Below are positions 1 to 6,996 of a DNA stretch of 12,644 bases, piece after piece (within the stretch, counting starts at the first letter, position 1; the number at the start of each line of letters is the position of its first letter). The DNA is taken from contig CAZSGN010000062.1 in NCBI GenBank assembly GCA_964606415.1, positions 1-12,644 of the forward strand, in the 5' to 3' direction. The stretch comes from CAZSGN01 sp964606415 (lineage in GTDB: Bacteria > Bacteroidota > Bacteroidia > Bacteroidales > JBBRXJ01). A model generated the notes under the pieces. That model saw only the letters and a program-made list of their open reading frames with translations. It ran no database searches and was not told the origin of the DNA. The translations under genes were made by a program, and so were the position numbers.

Positions 1-1
1 G

Positions 2-340
2 AATCAATACATTGTTCCTAAACTTGTTGAAACCTGTCAATTAATGATGGGCGTTACAGAAGTACAGGACGGTAATGTATGGAACACCATGCCTTGCCAT
101 CTGCATGAATTAAGAATGGAAGCTTATTTCTACTTTGAAATCCCGGAAGATCAGGCTGTTTGCCATTTTATGGGCCAGCCGCAGGAGACCAGGCATATAT
201 GGCTGCACAATGATGAATGTGTACTTTCTCCTTCATGGTCTATGCACAGTGCAGCCGGCACAACCAATTATTCTTTTATATGGGGTATGGCAGGCTCTGA
301 TAGTGATGTTGATGGTGTAGCAATACCCGAGCTCAAATAG
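2..340 (+). CDS. kduI: 4-deoxy-L-threo-5-hexosulose-uronate ketol-isomerase (5-keto-4-deoxyuronate isomerase), 3' part
   Basis: This open frame enters from outside the window, so only the last 112 codons are present, about 40% of the usual 278-280 residues. KduI is a cytoplasmic cupin-fold metal enzyme that isomerises 5-keto-4-deoxyuronate to 3-deoxy-D-glycero-2,5-hexodiulosonate, the step before reduction by KduD to KDG in the breakdown of pectin and other uronates. The visible part keeps the zinc ligands known from the E. coli enzyme (His196, His198, Glu203, His245). They appear as NTMPCHLHELRME (His33, His35, Glu40 of the fragment) and SPSWSMHS (His82), with the same spacing of 49 residues between the first and last His. 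The stretch MGQPQETRH and the ending FIWGMAG are also typical. The ATG at 44 is internal, not a start. A terminator at 439-470 follows the gene. The family call is very secure. Confidence 0.96.
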   Translation, partial: NQYIVPKLVETCQLMMGVTEVQDGNVWNTMPCHLHELRMEAYFYFEIPEDQAVCHFMGQPQETRHIWLHNDECVLSPSWSMHSAAGTTNYSFIWGMAGSDSDVDGVAIPELK

Positions 341-438
341 CATTTATCTATAAATGTTCAAACCCCTTCCTAGTATTAAGCATATTTCACGACATTATTG
401 ACGGAATCTAAATAATTTGATCCAACAGCAATCAGAAA

Positions 439-470
439 GGCCTGGGGATTTTTCCCGGGTCTTCTTTTAA
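439..470 (+). terminator. Hairpin terminator or attenuator between kduI and the GH105 gene
   Basis: The arms GGCCTGGG (439-446) and CCCGGGTC (454-461) pair over eight positions with two G-U wobbles. The loop is GATTTTT, and two extra A-T pairs can extend the base. A pyrimidine-rich tail (TTCTTTTAA) follows. It fits an intrinsic terminator for the kduI transcript. It ends only 21 bases before the next start codon, which leaves no room for a separate promoter after it, so it may act as an attenuator for the downstream genes. Confidence 0.7.
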
Positions 471-491
471 GCGTACAAAGCAAGATTATAT

Positions 492-1733
492 ATGGAAAAA
501 TCATCGTCCCTTCCTTATGTCAATATGCCTGAAACCATCGGTTATCCCCCGGATAAAAGCCAGACAGAAGAACTATTGCGCAAAATGGCCGACAGAATAT
601 TAAACAACACCACCTGGCATTTTATCAATGAAGAAACAAGAGAGACCTATAAAGATTCGGATCAATTACCCGTCTCAGAAAAAATTAAACTGGAAAGCGG
701 TTATAATGACTGGAAGTACTGGAATGGGGTAAGTCATATTGCATTAAACGGATTATCCAAACTCTTAGATGATGAACGGTACAGAAATTATGTCATCGAA
801 AATTACAAATTTGCATTTACCCATTTAAAATACTTCGAAAAACTCTTTTCCTCCCGAATACCCAATGCCCCTTTTCATCAGTTTTTCCGGCTTGACAGGC
901 TTGATGATTTCGGCGCCATGGGTGCAGGCCTGCATGAGGTAATTAACGACCTGGAAGAGCCAGCATATAACGAATACCTTGACAGAGTCACCCATTACAT
1001 CAAGTACCAACAAGACCGGCTAAATGATGGCACATTCTGCCGCAACCGGTTTGGTTATACCGCCCTTTGGGGAGATGACCTTTACATGAGCATCCCTTTT
1101 CTCGTCCGTGCATGGAAAAGAACAGGCGATGACGAACTGATCGAAGATGCTGTCAAACAAGTGTTCCTCTTTCATCAATACTTATTTGATACAAACAAAG
1201 AACTTTTTTACCATTACCGCATCATGCAGACCGGACATCCCGGGGTTGCTCATTGGGGCAGGGCAAATGGATGGATGATTGTAGCTCAATGCGAACTGCT
1301 TAATGCGCTTCCTGCAAATCATGATGCCCGGAATCAACTCATTGAATTATTGAAAAAACAGATTGTCGGATTATCCAGGTACCAATCAGGAAATGGCATG
1401 TGGAGACAATTGCTCGACAAGACCGACTCGTTTCATGAATCCTCCTGCACAGCAATGATCACATATGGCATAGCGCGGGCAGTGAATCAAGGATGGATTG
1501 ATGACATTTATGCTTCTATTGCCGTATCTGCCTGGCAAGGGCTTGCTGAAGCGTGCATTAAACCCGATGGCGAATTTGATCTTGTCAGTACAGGCTTTAA
1601 TTTTAAACAAGACCTGGCTTATTATTATAACCGCCCTATTGAGCCCGGCGGTGATCACGGTGTTGGCGCAGCAATTATGGCCGGCATCGAGATTTATCAA
1701 TTAAAAGAATACAGAGATTGTGTTTGGTGTTAA
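492..1733 (+). CDS. Glycoside hydrolase family 88/105, unsaturated uronyl (rhamnogalacturonyl) hydrolase, cytoplasmic
   Basis: The 413-residue protein matches the (alpha/alpha)6-barrel hydrolases of GH105 (YteR/RhiN type). These hydrate the double bond of the 4,5-unsaturated uronic acid that polysaccharide lyases leave at the non-reducing end, releasing 5-keto-4-deoxyuronate. Visible signatures are LWGDDLYMSIPF (residues 192-203, probable catalytic Asp195), HWGRANGW (254-261), a W-x-x-L-L-D stretch followed by HESSCTAM (304-322), and GDHGVGAAIMAGIE (387-400). No signal peptide or lipobox is present, so the enzyme should be cytoplasmic. An in-frame TAA at 468-470 limits the start, and ATG 492 is the first one after it; Met12 is an alternative. 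The gene is 15 bases from the symporter, so the two are very probably cotranscribed, and KduI would use its product. Substrate (rhamnogalacturonan, ulvan or other) cannot be told from sequence. The C-terminus ends in an unusual Cys-Val-Trp-Cys. Confidence 0.9.
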   Translation: MEKSSSLPYVNMPETIGYPPDKSQTEELLRKMADRILNNTTWHFINEETRETYKDSDQLPVSEKIKLESGYNDWKYWNGVSHIALNGLSKLLDDERYRNYVIENYKFAFTHLKYFEKLFSSRIPNAPFHQFFRLDRLDDFGAMGAGLHEVINDLEEPAYNEYLDRVTHYIKYQQDRLNDGTFCRNRFGYTALWGDDLYMSIPFLVRAWKRTGDDELIEDAVKQVFLFHQYLFDTNKELFYHYRIMQTGHPGVAHWGRANGWMIVAQCELLNALPANHDARNQLIELLKKQIVGLSRYQSGNGMWRQLLDKTDSFHESSCTAMITYGIARAVNQGWIDDIYASIAVSAWQGLAEACIKPDGEFDLVSTGFNFKQDLAYYYNRPIEPGGDHGVGAAIMAGIEIYQLKEYRDCVWC

Positions 1734-1748
1734 CTTAAAATAAAAAAC

Positions 1749-3953
1749 ATGTTTGGCTTAAGTATCCTTGATATCATTGTTCTGCTTGTTTATCTGCTTG
1801 TTTTAATCGGCATCGCTTTTTGGTCGATGAGCAGAATTAAAAATTCCGAAGATTATTTTCTCGGTGGCCGGCGTTTTTCAAAAATCATCCAGATATTTTC
1901 GGCCTTTGGCCAGGCAACATCAGCCGACACGGGACCTTCTGTTGCAACGACAACTGCCAAAAACGGATCATCGGGTATCTGGAGTGCCCTGATGATGCTA
2001 TTTGTAACACCTGCTTACTGGTTTACCGGAGTATGGTATCGCCGGATGCGTGTCTTAACCCTAGGTGATTATTTTACCGAACGTTTCAATTCCAAATTGA
2101 TGGGTGGCGTTTATTCATTCTTCGGTAGTATCGCGCTTATGATCCTTCTTTCAGTTGGTTTTATCGGGATTACTAAAACCGTGATGATCATGACCCCGAA
2201 AGATGTAACTGAATTCACAGAAGAAGAGCGCGTTGAATATCAGCAAGCCAAAAGGCTTGATGAACTTGAAGCACTGGACTATACATCTTTAACCACGGGA
2301 GAAAGACATGAAATGGAAGAACTGCGGGCACTTGATCCCAGCGAAAATTTTTCGCATATCAATAAAAACATTTTCATATGGATCATTGTTATCGTAGTCA
2401 TTATATATGCAGTAATAGGAGGACTGGAAGCTGCTTTTGTCAGCGATGTCATTCAAGGTATATTTATCCTGATACTGTCTGTGTTGCTCCTCCCCTTTGC
2501 GCTCTCCAAGATTAATATGATTTATGGAAGCAAAGGGATTATGGGGGCATTCGAGACCATCCATCAACAACTGCCGGAATCCTTCTTCGAGATATTTGGT
2601 TCGCCGGACACGATGGATTTTACCTGGTATTATATTGCCGCAATCTCTTTACTGGCCATGATCAACGTTATGGTAGGCGCAAACCAACTGGTAGCCACCG
2701 GCTCAGCAAAAAATGAATATGTAGCCAGATATGGCTTTACTTTTGGAACCTACCTCAAAAGATTAACCATCGTTTTATGGGGAGTAACAGCACTCGCAAT
2801 TACCCTGCTCTATGCCAATTCGATCAAAGACCCTGACCTTTTATGGGGATATGCCTCCTATGAATTGCTGGGTCCATTAAACCTGGGGCTCATTGGCCTG
2901 ATGATCGCGGCCCTGATGGCTGCCCTGATGTCTACAGCCGACATGATGATGATCACCACTTCCGGACTAATCACCCATAATATATTCCGCCCATTTTTCC
3001 CGGGATTAAAAGAAAAGCAATATGTCAATGTTGGACGAGCTCTTGGCGCTATCGTGGTAATTGGTGCAGCCATTATGGTTATGCATTCCGACAGCATCTT
3101 AAATGCCCTAAAAGCAAACTGGGAATGGAACGTGGTGGTTGCCGCCGGATTTTGGCTTGGTATTCTGTGGCGACGCACCAACCGAAAAGCCGTATGGGCA
3201 TCAATGATCACTGCATTCACCCTCTTTTATGTGATTCCAATGGCTTTGCCAGCGATTAATCCGGATATCTATTATAATCAATACCTCTTAAAACAAACAG
3301 ACGAGGTCATCATAGAACGGTCTTATACCGCCCATGAACAAGATGTGAGAGATCGTGAAAAAGAAATTTCACGATGGGAGCGTTTAAATGCCAAAGGAGA
3401 AGCCACTGGGCCAAAACCCGAGTCCATCCAAGCCGGGGAGGAATTTGTCAAACGTTACAAACAACCTCAACGATCTGTTTTCTGGACACAAGACGTTACC
3501 TACGATGAAGAAGGGCGAATGAAGGCCCAGGGGACAATGAAAATCACCCTGGTGTTATATGATATGCTCGGTTTCGACCTATCTCAAAACAAATATGCCT
3601 TTAACGAGACCCTTAAAGTATTAACCAAACTCATCATCCCCTTTCTGATTGTCATTGTAATCAGTTTATTAACAAAACATCCGAAAGATGAAGAAGAAGT
3701 ACTTGACCGGTTTTATGTCAAGATGAAAACACCCGTTAGCGGAGACAAAGAAGTGGACGACCGGGAACTACAACTCTCGTATGAAAACCCACGGCGCTTT
3801 GACCACACCCTGTTGTTTCCAAAAACACAATGGCAATTTACCAAATGGACAAGAATGGATGGTGTCGGTTTTATTATGTGCATATTAATGATCTTTGCCA
3901 TACTTGGACTGCTATACTTCTTTGTGCATCTGGGAGGAGCTATCAAGTTTTAA
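1749..3953 (+). CDS. Sodium:solute symporter (SSS family) with two long hydrophilic insertions
   Basis: This 734-residue inner-membrane protein is a Na+-coupled transporter of the SSS/SGLT family. The N-terminal membrane segment is followed by the family-typical SEDYFLGGRR (33-42) and SAFGQATSADTGPS (51-64). GGLEAAFVSDVIQGIF (224-239) is the classical SSS signature, and ALMAALMSTADMMM (388-401) supplies the Ser/Thr pair of the usual sodium site. Family members are usually about 500-600 residues. The extra length comes from a charged, helical insertion at about 150-206 (rich in Glu, Arg, Leu), a hydrophilic segment at about 504-600 and another at about 644-703 before the last membrane helix. 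It starts 15 bases after the GH105 gene, so the likely substrate is a uronate or an unsaturated oligosaccharide from the same pathway. That is inferred from context, not from residues. The family call is secure; the substrate is not. Confidence 0.93.
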   Translation: MFGLSILDIIVLLVYLLVLIGIAFWSMSRIKNSEDYFLGGRRFSKIIQIFSAFGQATSADTGPSVATTTAKNGSSGIWSALMMLFVTPAYWFTGVWYRRMRVLTLGDYFTERFNSKLMGGVYSFFGSIALMILLSVGFIGITKTVMIMTPKDVTEFTEEERVEYQQAKRLDELEALDYTSLTTGERHEMEELRALDPSENFSHINKNIFIWIIVIVVIIYAVIGGLEAAFVSDVIQGIFILILSVLLLPFALSKINMIYGSKGIMGAFETIHQQLPESFFEIFGSPDTMDFTWYYIAAISLLAMINVMVGANQLVATGSAKNEYVARYGFTFGTYLKRLTIVLWGVTALAITLLYANSIKDPDLLWGYASYELLGPLNLGLIGLMIAALMAALMSTADMMMITTSGLITHNIFRPFFPGLKEKQYVNVGRALGAIVVIGAAIMVMHSDSILNALKANWEWNVVVAAGFWLGILWRRTNRKAVWASMITAFTLFYVIPMALPAINPDIYYNQYLLKQTDEVIIERSYTAHEQDVRDREKEISRWERLNAKGEATGPKPESIQAGEEFVKRYKQPQRSVFWTQDVTYDEEGRMKAQGTMKITLVLYDMLGFDLSQNKYAFNETLKVLTKLIIPFLIVIVISLLTKHPKDEEEVLDRFYVKMKTPVSGDKEVDDRELQLSYENPRRFDHTLLFPKTQWQFTKWTRMDGVGFIMCILMIFAILGLLYFFVHLGGAIKF

Positions 3954-3966
3954 TAATACCCAAATT

Positions 3967-4050
3967 GAGCGATTCTCGCTCACGACTTAGAAATTGTAAG
4001 GGTTTCGCTTAACCCATTCAGTGAAACCCTACAACTTCTAAGTCGGGGTT
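3967..4050. repeat. Long imperfect inverted repeat with nested hairpins between the symporter and esterase genes
   Basis: The left arm 3983-4009 and right arm 4020-4045 form a 26-base imperfect palindrome (CGACTTAGAA at the base, GGGTTTC near the top) around the loop TAACCCATTC. Only two substitutions and one single-base insertion separate the arms. Just upstream lies a separate perfect five-pair hairpin, GAGCG-ATTCT-CGCTC (3967-3981). Alternative pairings exist: AACCC (4011-4015) can pair with GGGTT at 4000-4004 or at 4046-4050. No T tract follows, so it is not a standard terminator. It ends 19 bases before the esterase start codon. It could be a structured leader, an mRNA-stabilising or processing element, or a small MITE or REP-like repeat. 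Confidence 0.75.
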
Positions 4051-4064
4051 ATCAATCAAGACAT

Positions 4065-4730
4065 ATGAAAAAACTTATTTTATCTATCCTGGTATCATTA
4101 TTCACCCTAACTATAGGCCATACCCAGATAAAAGTAGCCTGCATTGGTAACAGCATTACTTATGGCTCCAGCATAGAAAACAGGGATAGCAACAGTTACC
4201 CTGCCCAGCTACAGCAAATATTAGGAAATGATTATGACATTGAGAATTTCGGAGTCAGTGGTGCGACCTTGCTCAAACAGGGCGACAAGCCTTACTGGGT
4301 ACAAAAAAAATACACCCAGGCACTATCTTTTAATCCAGACATAGTCATTATTAAATTAGGAACAAACGATTCCAAGCCTCAAAACTGGAAATATAAGGAT
4401 GAATTCAAAAGAGATTACCAAACGATGATTGACACCCTGAAAAAGAAAGGCGTGAAAAAAATATTTATTTGCATCCCTGTCCCTGTTTTTGAAGACAGAT
4501 GGGGTATTCGTAAAACAATCGTTGAAGGGAAGCAACAAGAAATGATCAATGACATTGTAAAAGACAATAATAACATTACCCTGATCAACCTCTACCAGCC
4601 ATTTATAGGCAAAAAACAATATTTTCCTGACAAAATACATCCTAATGCAAAAGGTGCGGGTATGATGGCCACAATTATTGCTCCGTATATTAAAAAATGG
4701 ACTCCATTAAACAAAAGCCATCAGGAATAA
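4065..4730 (+). CDS. Secreted SGNH/GDSL-type hydrolase, probable carbohydrate O-acetylesterase
   Basis: The 221-residue protein begins with a signal peptide (MKKLILSILVSLFTLTIGHTQ, cleavage near residue 20) and has no lipobox, so it should be periplasmic or secreted. All SGNH blocks are visible: IGNSITYG with nucleophile Ser30 (block I), GVSGAT with Gly66 (block II), GTND with Asn101 (block III), and DKIHPN with catalytic Asp189 and His192 (block V). The short length and lack of extra domains fit the single-domain esterase families that remove acetyl groups from polysaccharides, including the rhamnogalacturonan and xylan acetylesterases. Its position after the uronate genes supports a role in deacetylating pectin-type substrate before uptake. 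A lysophospholipase or another small-ester hydrolase cannot be excluded. It is in the same direction as the symporter but 111 bases away, with an inverted repeat between. Its stop is 6 bases from the stop of the convergent response regulator. Confidence 0.88.
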   Translation: MKKLILSILVSLFTLTIGHTQIKVACIGNSITYGSSIENRDSNSYPAQLQQILGNDYDIENFGVSGATLLKQGDKPYWVQKKYTQALSFNPDIVIIKLGTNDSKPQNWKYKDEFKRDYQTMIDTLKKKGVKKIFICIPVPVFEDRWGIRKTIVEGKQQEMINDIVKDNNNITLINLYQPFIGKKQYFPDKIHPNAKGAGMMATIIAPYIKKWTPLNKSHQE

Positions 4731-4736
4731 CCCCAA

Positions 4737-5450
4737 TCATTCAATATACTTATACCCTACCCCTTTAACCGTGACAATATACTGATCACCAATTTTTTCG
4801 CGGAGTTTTCGGATGTGTACATCAATAGTGCGATCACTAACAACAACATGATCTCCCCATACTTCATGAAAAATCTCATCCCGGGTAAAAACTTTATTAG
4901 GCTTTGAAATCAATAAAGAAAGTAATTCAAACTCCTTTTTAGGCAACACCAATTCCTCTCCCCTGTTATTAACCACAAATCGTTCCCTGTCAATGGATAA
5001 ATGATCGGGAGATAAAACCTGCTGCTTCTGCCAGGCTACATCATCAATCTTTGTTTGAGAATGAAGCCCAAATCGCTTTAAAAGTGCTTTTATCCGGCTA
5101 AACAACACTTTTGGTTTAATAGGTTTAGTAATATAATCATCCCCTCCTGCATCAAAACCAGCAATTTGTGAATAATCTTCCCCACGGGCCGTTAAAAAAG
5201 CAATCACCATGTTATTCAGTTCTTCATCTTTTCTCATCTCTTCACATGCCTCTATGCCATCCATTCCAGGCATCATCACATCCAAAAGCACCAGGTGAGG
5301 TAATGTTTCTTTTGCCTTCGCAATTGCATCACGTCCATTATCAGCAGCAAAAACCTGAAATCCCTGGGATTTTAGATTATAAGAAATAAAATCAAGCATG
5401 TCAGGTTCATCATCCACAACCAGAATCTTGTAATCAGCGTTGTTTTCCAT
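4737..5450 (-). CDS. OmpR/PhoB-family response regulator
   Basis: The 237-residue protein has a complete receiver domain (about 7-125) and a C-terminal winged-helix DNA-binding domain (about 145-237). Receiver residues are present: acidic Asp13 and Asp14, phospho-acceptor Asp57 in LLDVMMPGMDG, Thr87 and Lys109 before Pro. The effector domain has the typical PKKEFELL, the recognition stretch SDRTIDVHIRKLREKIG, and the hairpin VKGVGYKYIE. This is the architecture of PhoB and RprY-type transcription factors, which bind tandem direct repeats as dimers. It is divergent from the surface lipoprotein gene across a 218-base region with such repeats (5550-5590), so it probably controls that gene and perhaps itself. 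No kinase is adjacent; the nearest is at 11447-12568. A PhoB identity is possible but not proven, so no symbol is given. Its stop codon lies 6 bases from the convergent esterase gene, with no terminator between. Confidence 0.93.
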   Translation of the reverse strand: MENNADYKILVVDDEPDMLDFISYNLKSQGFQVFAADNGRDAIAKAKETLPHLVLLDVMMPGMDGIEACEEMRKDEELNNMVIAFLTARGEDYSQIAGFDAGGDDYITKPIKPKVLFSRIKALLKRFGLHSQTKIDDVAWQKQQVLSPDHLSIDRERFVVNNRGEELVLPKKEFELLSLLISKPNKVFTRDEIFHEVWGDHVVVSDRTIDVHIRKLREKIGDQYIVTVKGVGYKYIE

Positions 5451-5549
5451 TAAAATAATAAGATTAATGTTTCAAGCATTAAATTAATAAAATAAGATCT
5501 GATTAAAGATGATTTCCAATATTAATTTATCATTAAATAAAAATTCCTG

Positions 5550-5590
5550 TTAATCACATAAAATTAACATAAGGTTAAAATTAACATAAG
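5550..5590. promoter_or_regulatory. Candidate operator: direct repeats in the divergent region (PhoB-box-like layout)
   Basis: A 15-base sequence, TAAAATTAACATAAG, occurs perfectly twice (5559-5573 and 5576-5590, period 17). The same stretch can be read as consecutive 11-base units: ATCACATAAAA (5553), TTAACATAAGG (5564) and TTAAAATTAAC (5575). An 11-base repeat period is the known layout of PhoB-type operators, and a PhoB-type regulator gene lies next to it. About 20 bases downstream, TTTTTTTG (5612-5619) is one base off the Bacteroidota -7 consensus TAnnTTTG. No TTTG -33 element is seen, which would suit an activator-dependent promoter for the lipoprotein gene. The repeats are seen directly; their function is inferred, and the region is AT-rich, so chance similarity must be allowed for. 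Confidence 0.45.
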
Positions 5591-5668
5591 AAGAATATGC
5601 TGGTTAATCTATTTTTTTGTGTCGTAATAAAAATTAAAAATTAAATCGTAAACCAAAAACACAAAAAC

Positions 5669-6877
5669 ATGATAAAAAATTATTTAAAATTAACCGCAGC
5701 AGTCATGGCATCTTTAATGGTTGCTTTTACATCCTGTAATGACGATGATGATGATGACGTTAAACCAGTGGAAGACAAAGACGTTAATGTCATTTCATCT
5801 AACATTACAGAGAATACAACCTGGAAAAATGACAAGATTTACCAGCTTGGAACCCGTGTTACTGTCGAAGAGGGAGTTACTTTAACCATTGAAGCCGGAA
5901 CAGTGATCAAAGGAGAACTTGGAACAGGGACAAACGCTACGGCATTATTAGTTGCTCGCGGAGCTACATTAATGGCAGAAGGAGAAGCTGATGCACCTAT
6001 TATCTTCACAACTGTCGGTGATGAGATTACGCCCGAAGATGTGAAAGCTGGAGACATAGGAAGTCCTAACCTGGAAACCACAGCCAATGGATTATGGGGT
6101 GGCGTTATCATTTTAGGCTCGGCTCCTATTTCAGCCTCAAACGATGATGGAGAATTGAGCGAAGTTCAAATAGAAGGAATTCCGACTTCTGATCCGAACG
6201 GCCTTTACGGTGGAAATGAAGCTGATGATAATTCAGGCGTGATCAAATACATCTCCATTCGCCATGGCGGTTCTAATATTGGATCCGGAAATGAAATAAA
6301 CGGTCTTACACTTGGTGGTGTTGGAACAGGTACAACAATAGAAAACGTTGAGGTTGTCTCAAACCAGGATGATGGCGTCGAATGGTTTGGCGGAACAGTA
6401 AATGTAAAAAATGTTGTCTCGTGGAATGTTAATGATGATGCCATTGATTGTGACCAAGCATGGCATGGCACTTTAGACAATTTTGTGGTTATAGCCCCAG
6501 CTGACCATAATTTTGAGTTAGATGGCCCGGAAGGAGAATATGGTTGGGATAAAGGCTATACCATTAAAAATGGCCTGGTTATATGTGCAGATGCGGACAC
6601 AAACCGTGTTTCGGCAGACCTCTTCAATACTGATGACATCACCATCGCTAACCTTGAAAATATTCATTTTACTAATATTCAGGAAGGCCAATGGATCAAC
6701 CGGGTTGAGCATACTGAAGGTGAAGTAAATTTCACAGACATTACACTTGACGTTCCTGAAGGAGATCTGCAAGATTTCGTTAATGGAGATGTTCCTTCTG
6801 GTGTTACTGCCAGTTCAACCAAACCGACAATTACAGGCCTTAATTGGACATGGGCTTCTAAAGTCGGTGCTTTTTAG
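5669..6877 (+). CDS. Surface-exposed beta-helix-like lipoprotein paired with a TonB-dependent receptor
   Basis: The 402-residue protein starts with a lipoprotein signal peptide; lipid would attach to Cys23 in VAFTSC. Asn and six aspartates (25-30) follow immediately. An acidic stretch just after the cysteine is the known export signal that sends Bacteroidota lipoproteins to the outer face of the outer membrane. The body is Gly/Asp/Asn-rich with recurring short beta strands, such as VTVEEGVTLTIEAGTVIKG (64-82), WGGVIILGSAPIS (143-155), NEINGLTLGGVGTGTTIENV (208-227) and DDGVEWFGGTVNVKNVVSWN (234-253). This pattern occurs in a widespread, poorly characterised group of secreted proteins that I believe fold as a right-handed parallel beta-helix. 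It is not a SusD homologue. It is divergent from the response regulator and precedes the receptor, so it probably binds a ligand or acts on it at the cell surface. Ligand and any enzymatic activity are unknown. Confidence 0.85.
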   Translation: MIKNYLKLTAAVMASLMVAFTSCNDDDDDDVKPVEDKDVNVISSNITENTTWKNDKIYQLGTRVTVEEGVTLTIEAGTVIKGELGTGTNATALLVARGATLMAEGEADAPIIFTTVGDEITPEDVKAGDIGSPNLETTANGLWGGVIILGSAPISASNDDGELSEVQIEGIPTSDPNGLYGGNEADDNSGVIKYISIRHGGSNIGSGNEINGLTLGGVGTGTTIENVEVVSNQDDGVEWFGGTVNVKNVVSWNVNDDAIDCDQAWHGTLDNFVVIAPADHNFELDGPEGEYGWDKGYTIKNGLVICADADTNRVSADLFNTDDITIANLENIHFTNIQEGQWINRVEHTEGEVNFTDITLDVPEGDLQDFVNGDVPSGVTASSTKPTITGLNWTWASKVGAF

Positions 6878-6909
6878 AGAAAAAGTTGTTTTGAAAATAT
6901 AATAACCAA

Positions 6910-6945
6910 GAAACAGACCTGTTTTTAACAGGTCTGTTTCACCAT
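6910..6945 (+). terminator. Strong hairpin between lipoprotein and receptor genes
   Basis: GAAACAGACCTGTT (6910-6923) and AACAGGTCTGTTTC (6927-6940) are perfectly complementary over 14 bases with a TTT spacer. The innermost pairs would open to form a normal loop. The following ACCATTTTTA is only moderately T-rich. It lies 33 bases after the lipoprotein stop and 57 bases before the receptor start. It could end most lipoprotein transcripts while letting some read through, or protect the 3' end of the lipoprotein mRNA. Confidence 0.75.
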
Positions 6946-6996
6946 TTTTACCTGTTTAGAAATTATAAAGAATTAACTAACCATACGCATACAATA

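Noticed and set aside
1386..1700. Open frame of 104 codons on the - strand inside the GH105 gene
   Set aside because: It is fully antisense to a gene with clear family motifs, has no recognisable domain, and its composition is that of a shadow frame.
2858..3220. Open frame of 120 codons on the - strand inside the symporter gene
   Set aside because: It is antisense to conserved membrane helices of the SSS family, and its Ile/Ala/Met-rich translation mirrors the membrane-helix codons. No independent support.
5451..5668. tRNA, riboswitch or small RNA in the largest intergenic region
   Set aside because: The 218 bases are AT-rich with direct repeats but no cloverleaf, no strong hairpin and no recognisable aptamer core.
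5669..6877. Possible SusD-type or type IX secretion C-terminal-domain protein
   Set aside because: The body is Gly/Asn/Asp-rich beta sequence without the helical TPR pattern of SusD, and the C-terminus (TWASKVGAF) lacks a sorting domain. The lipobox with acidic tag explains export instead.
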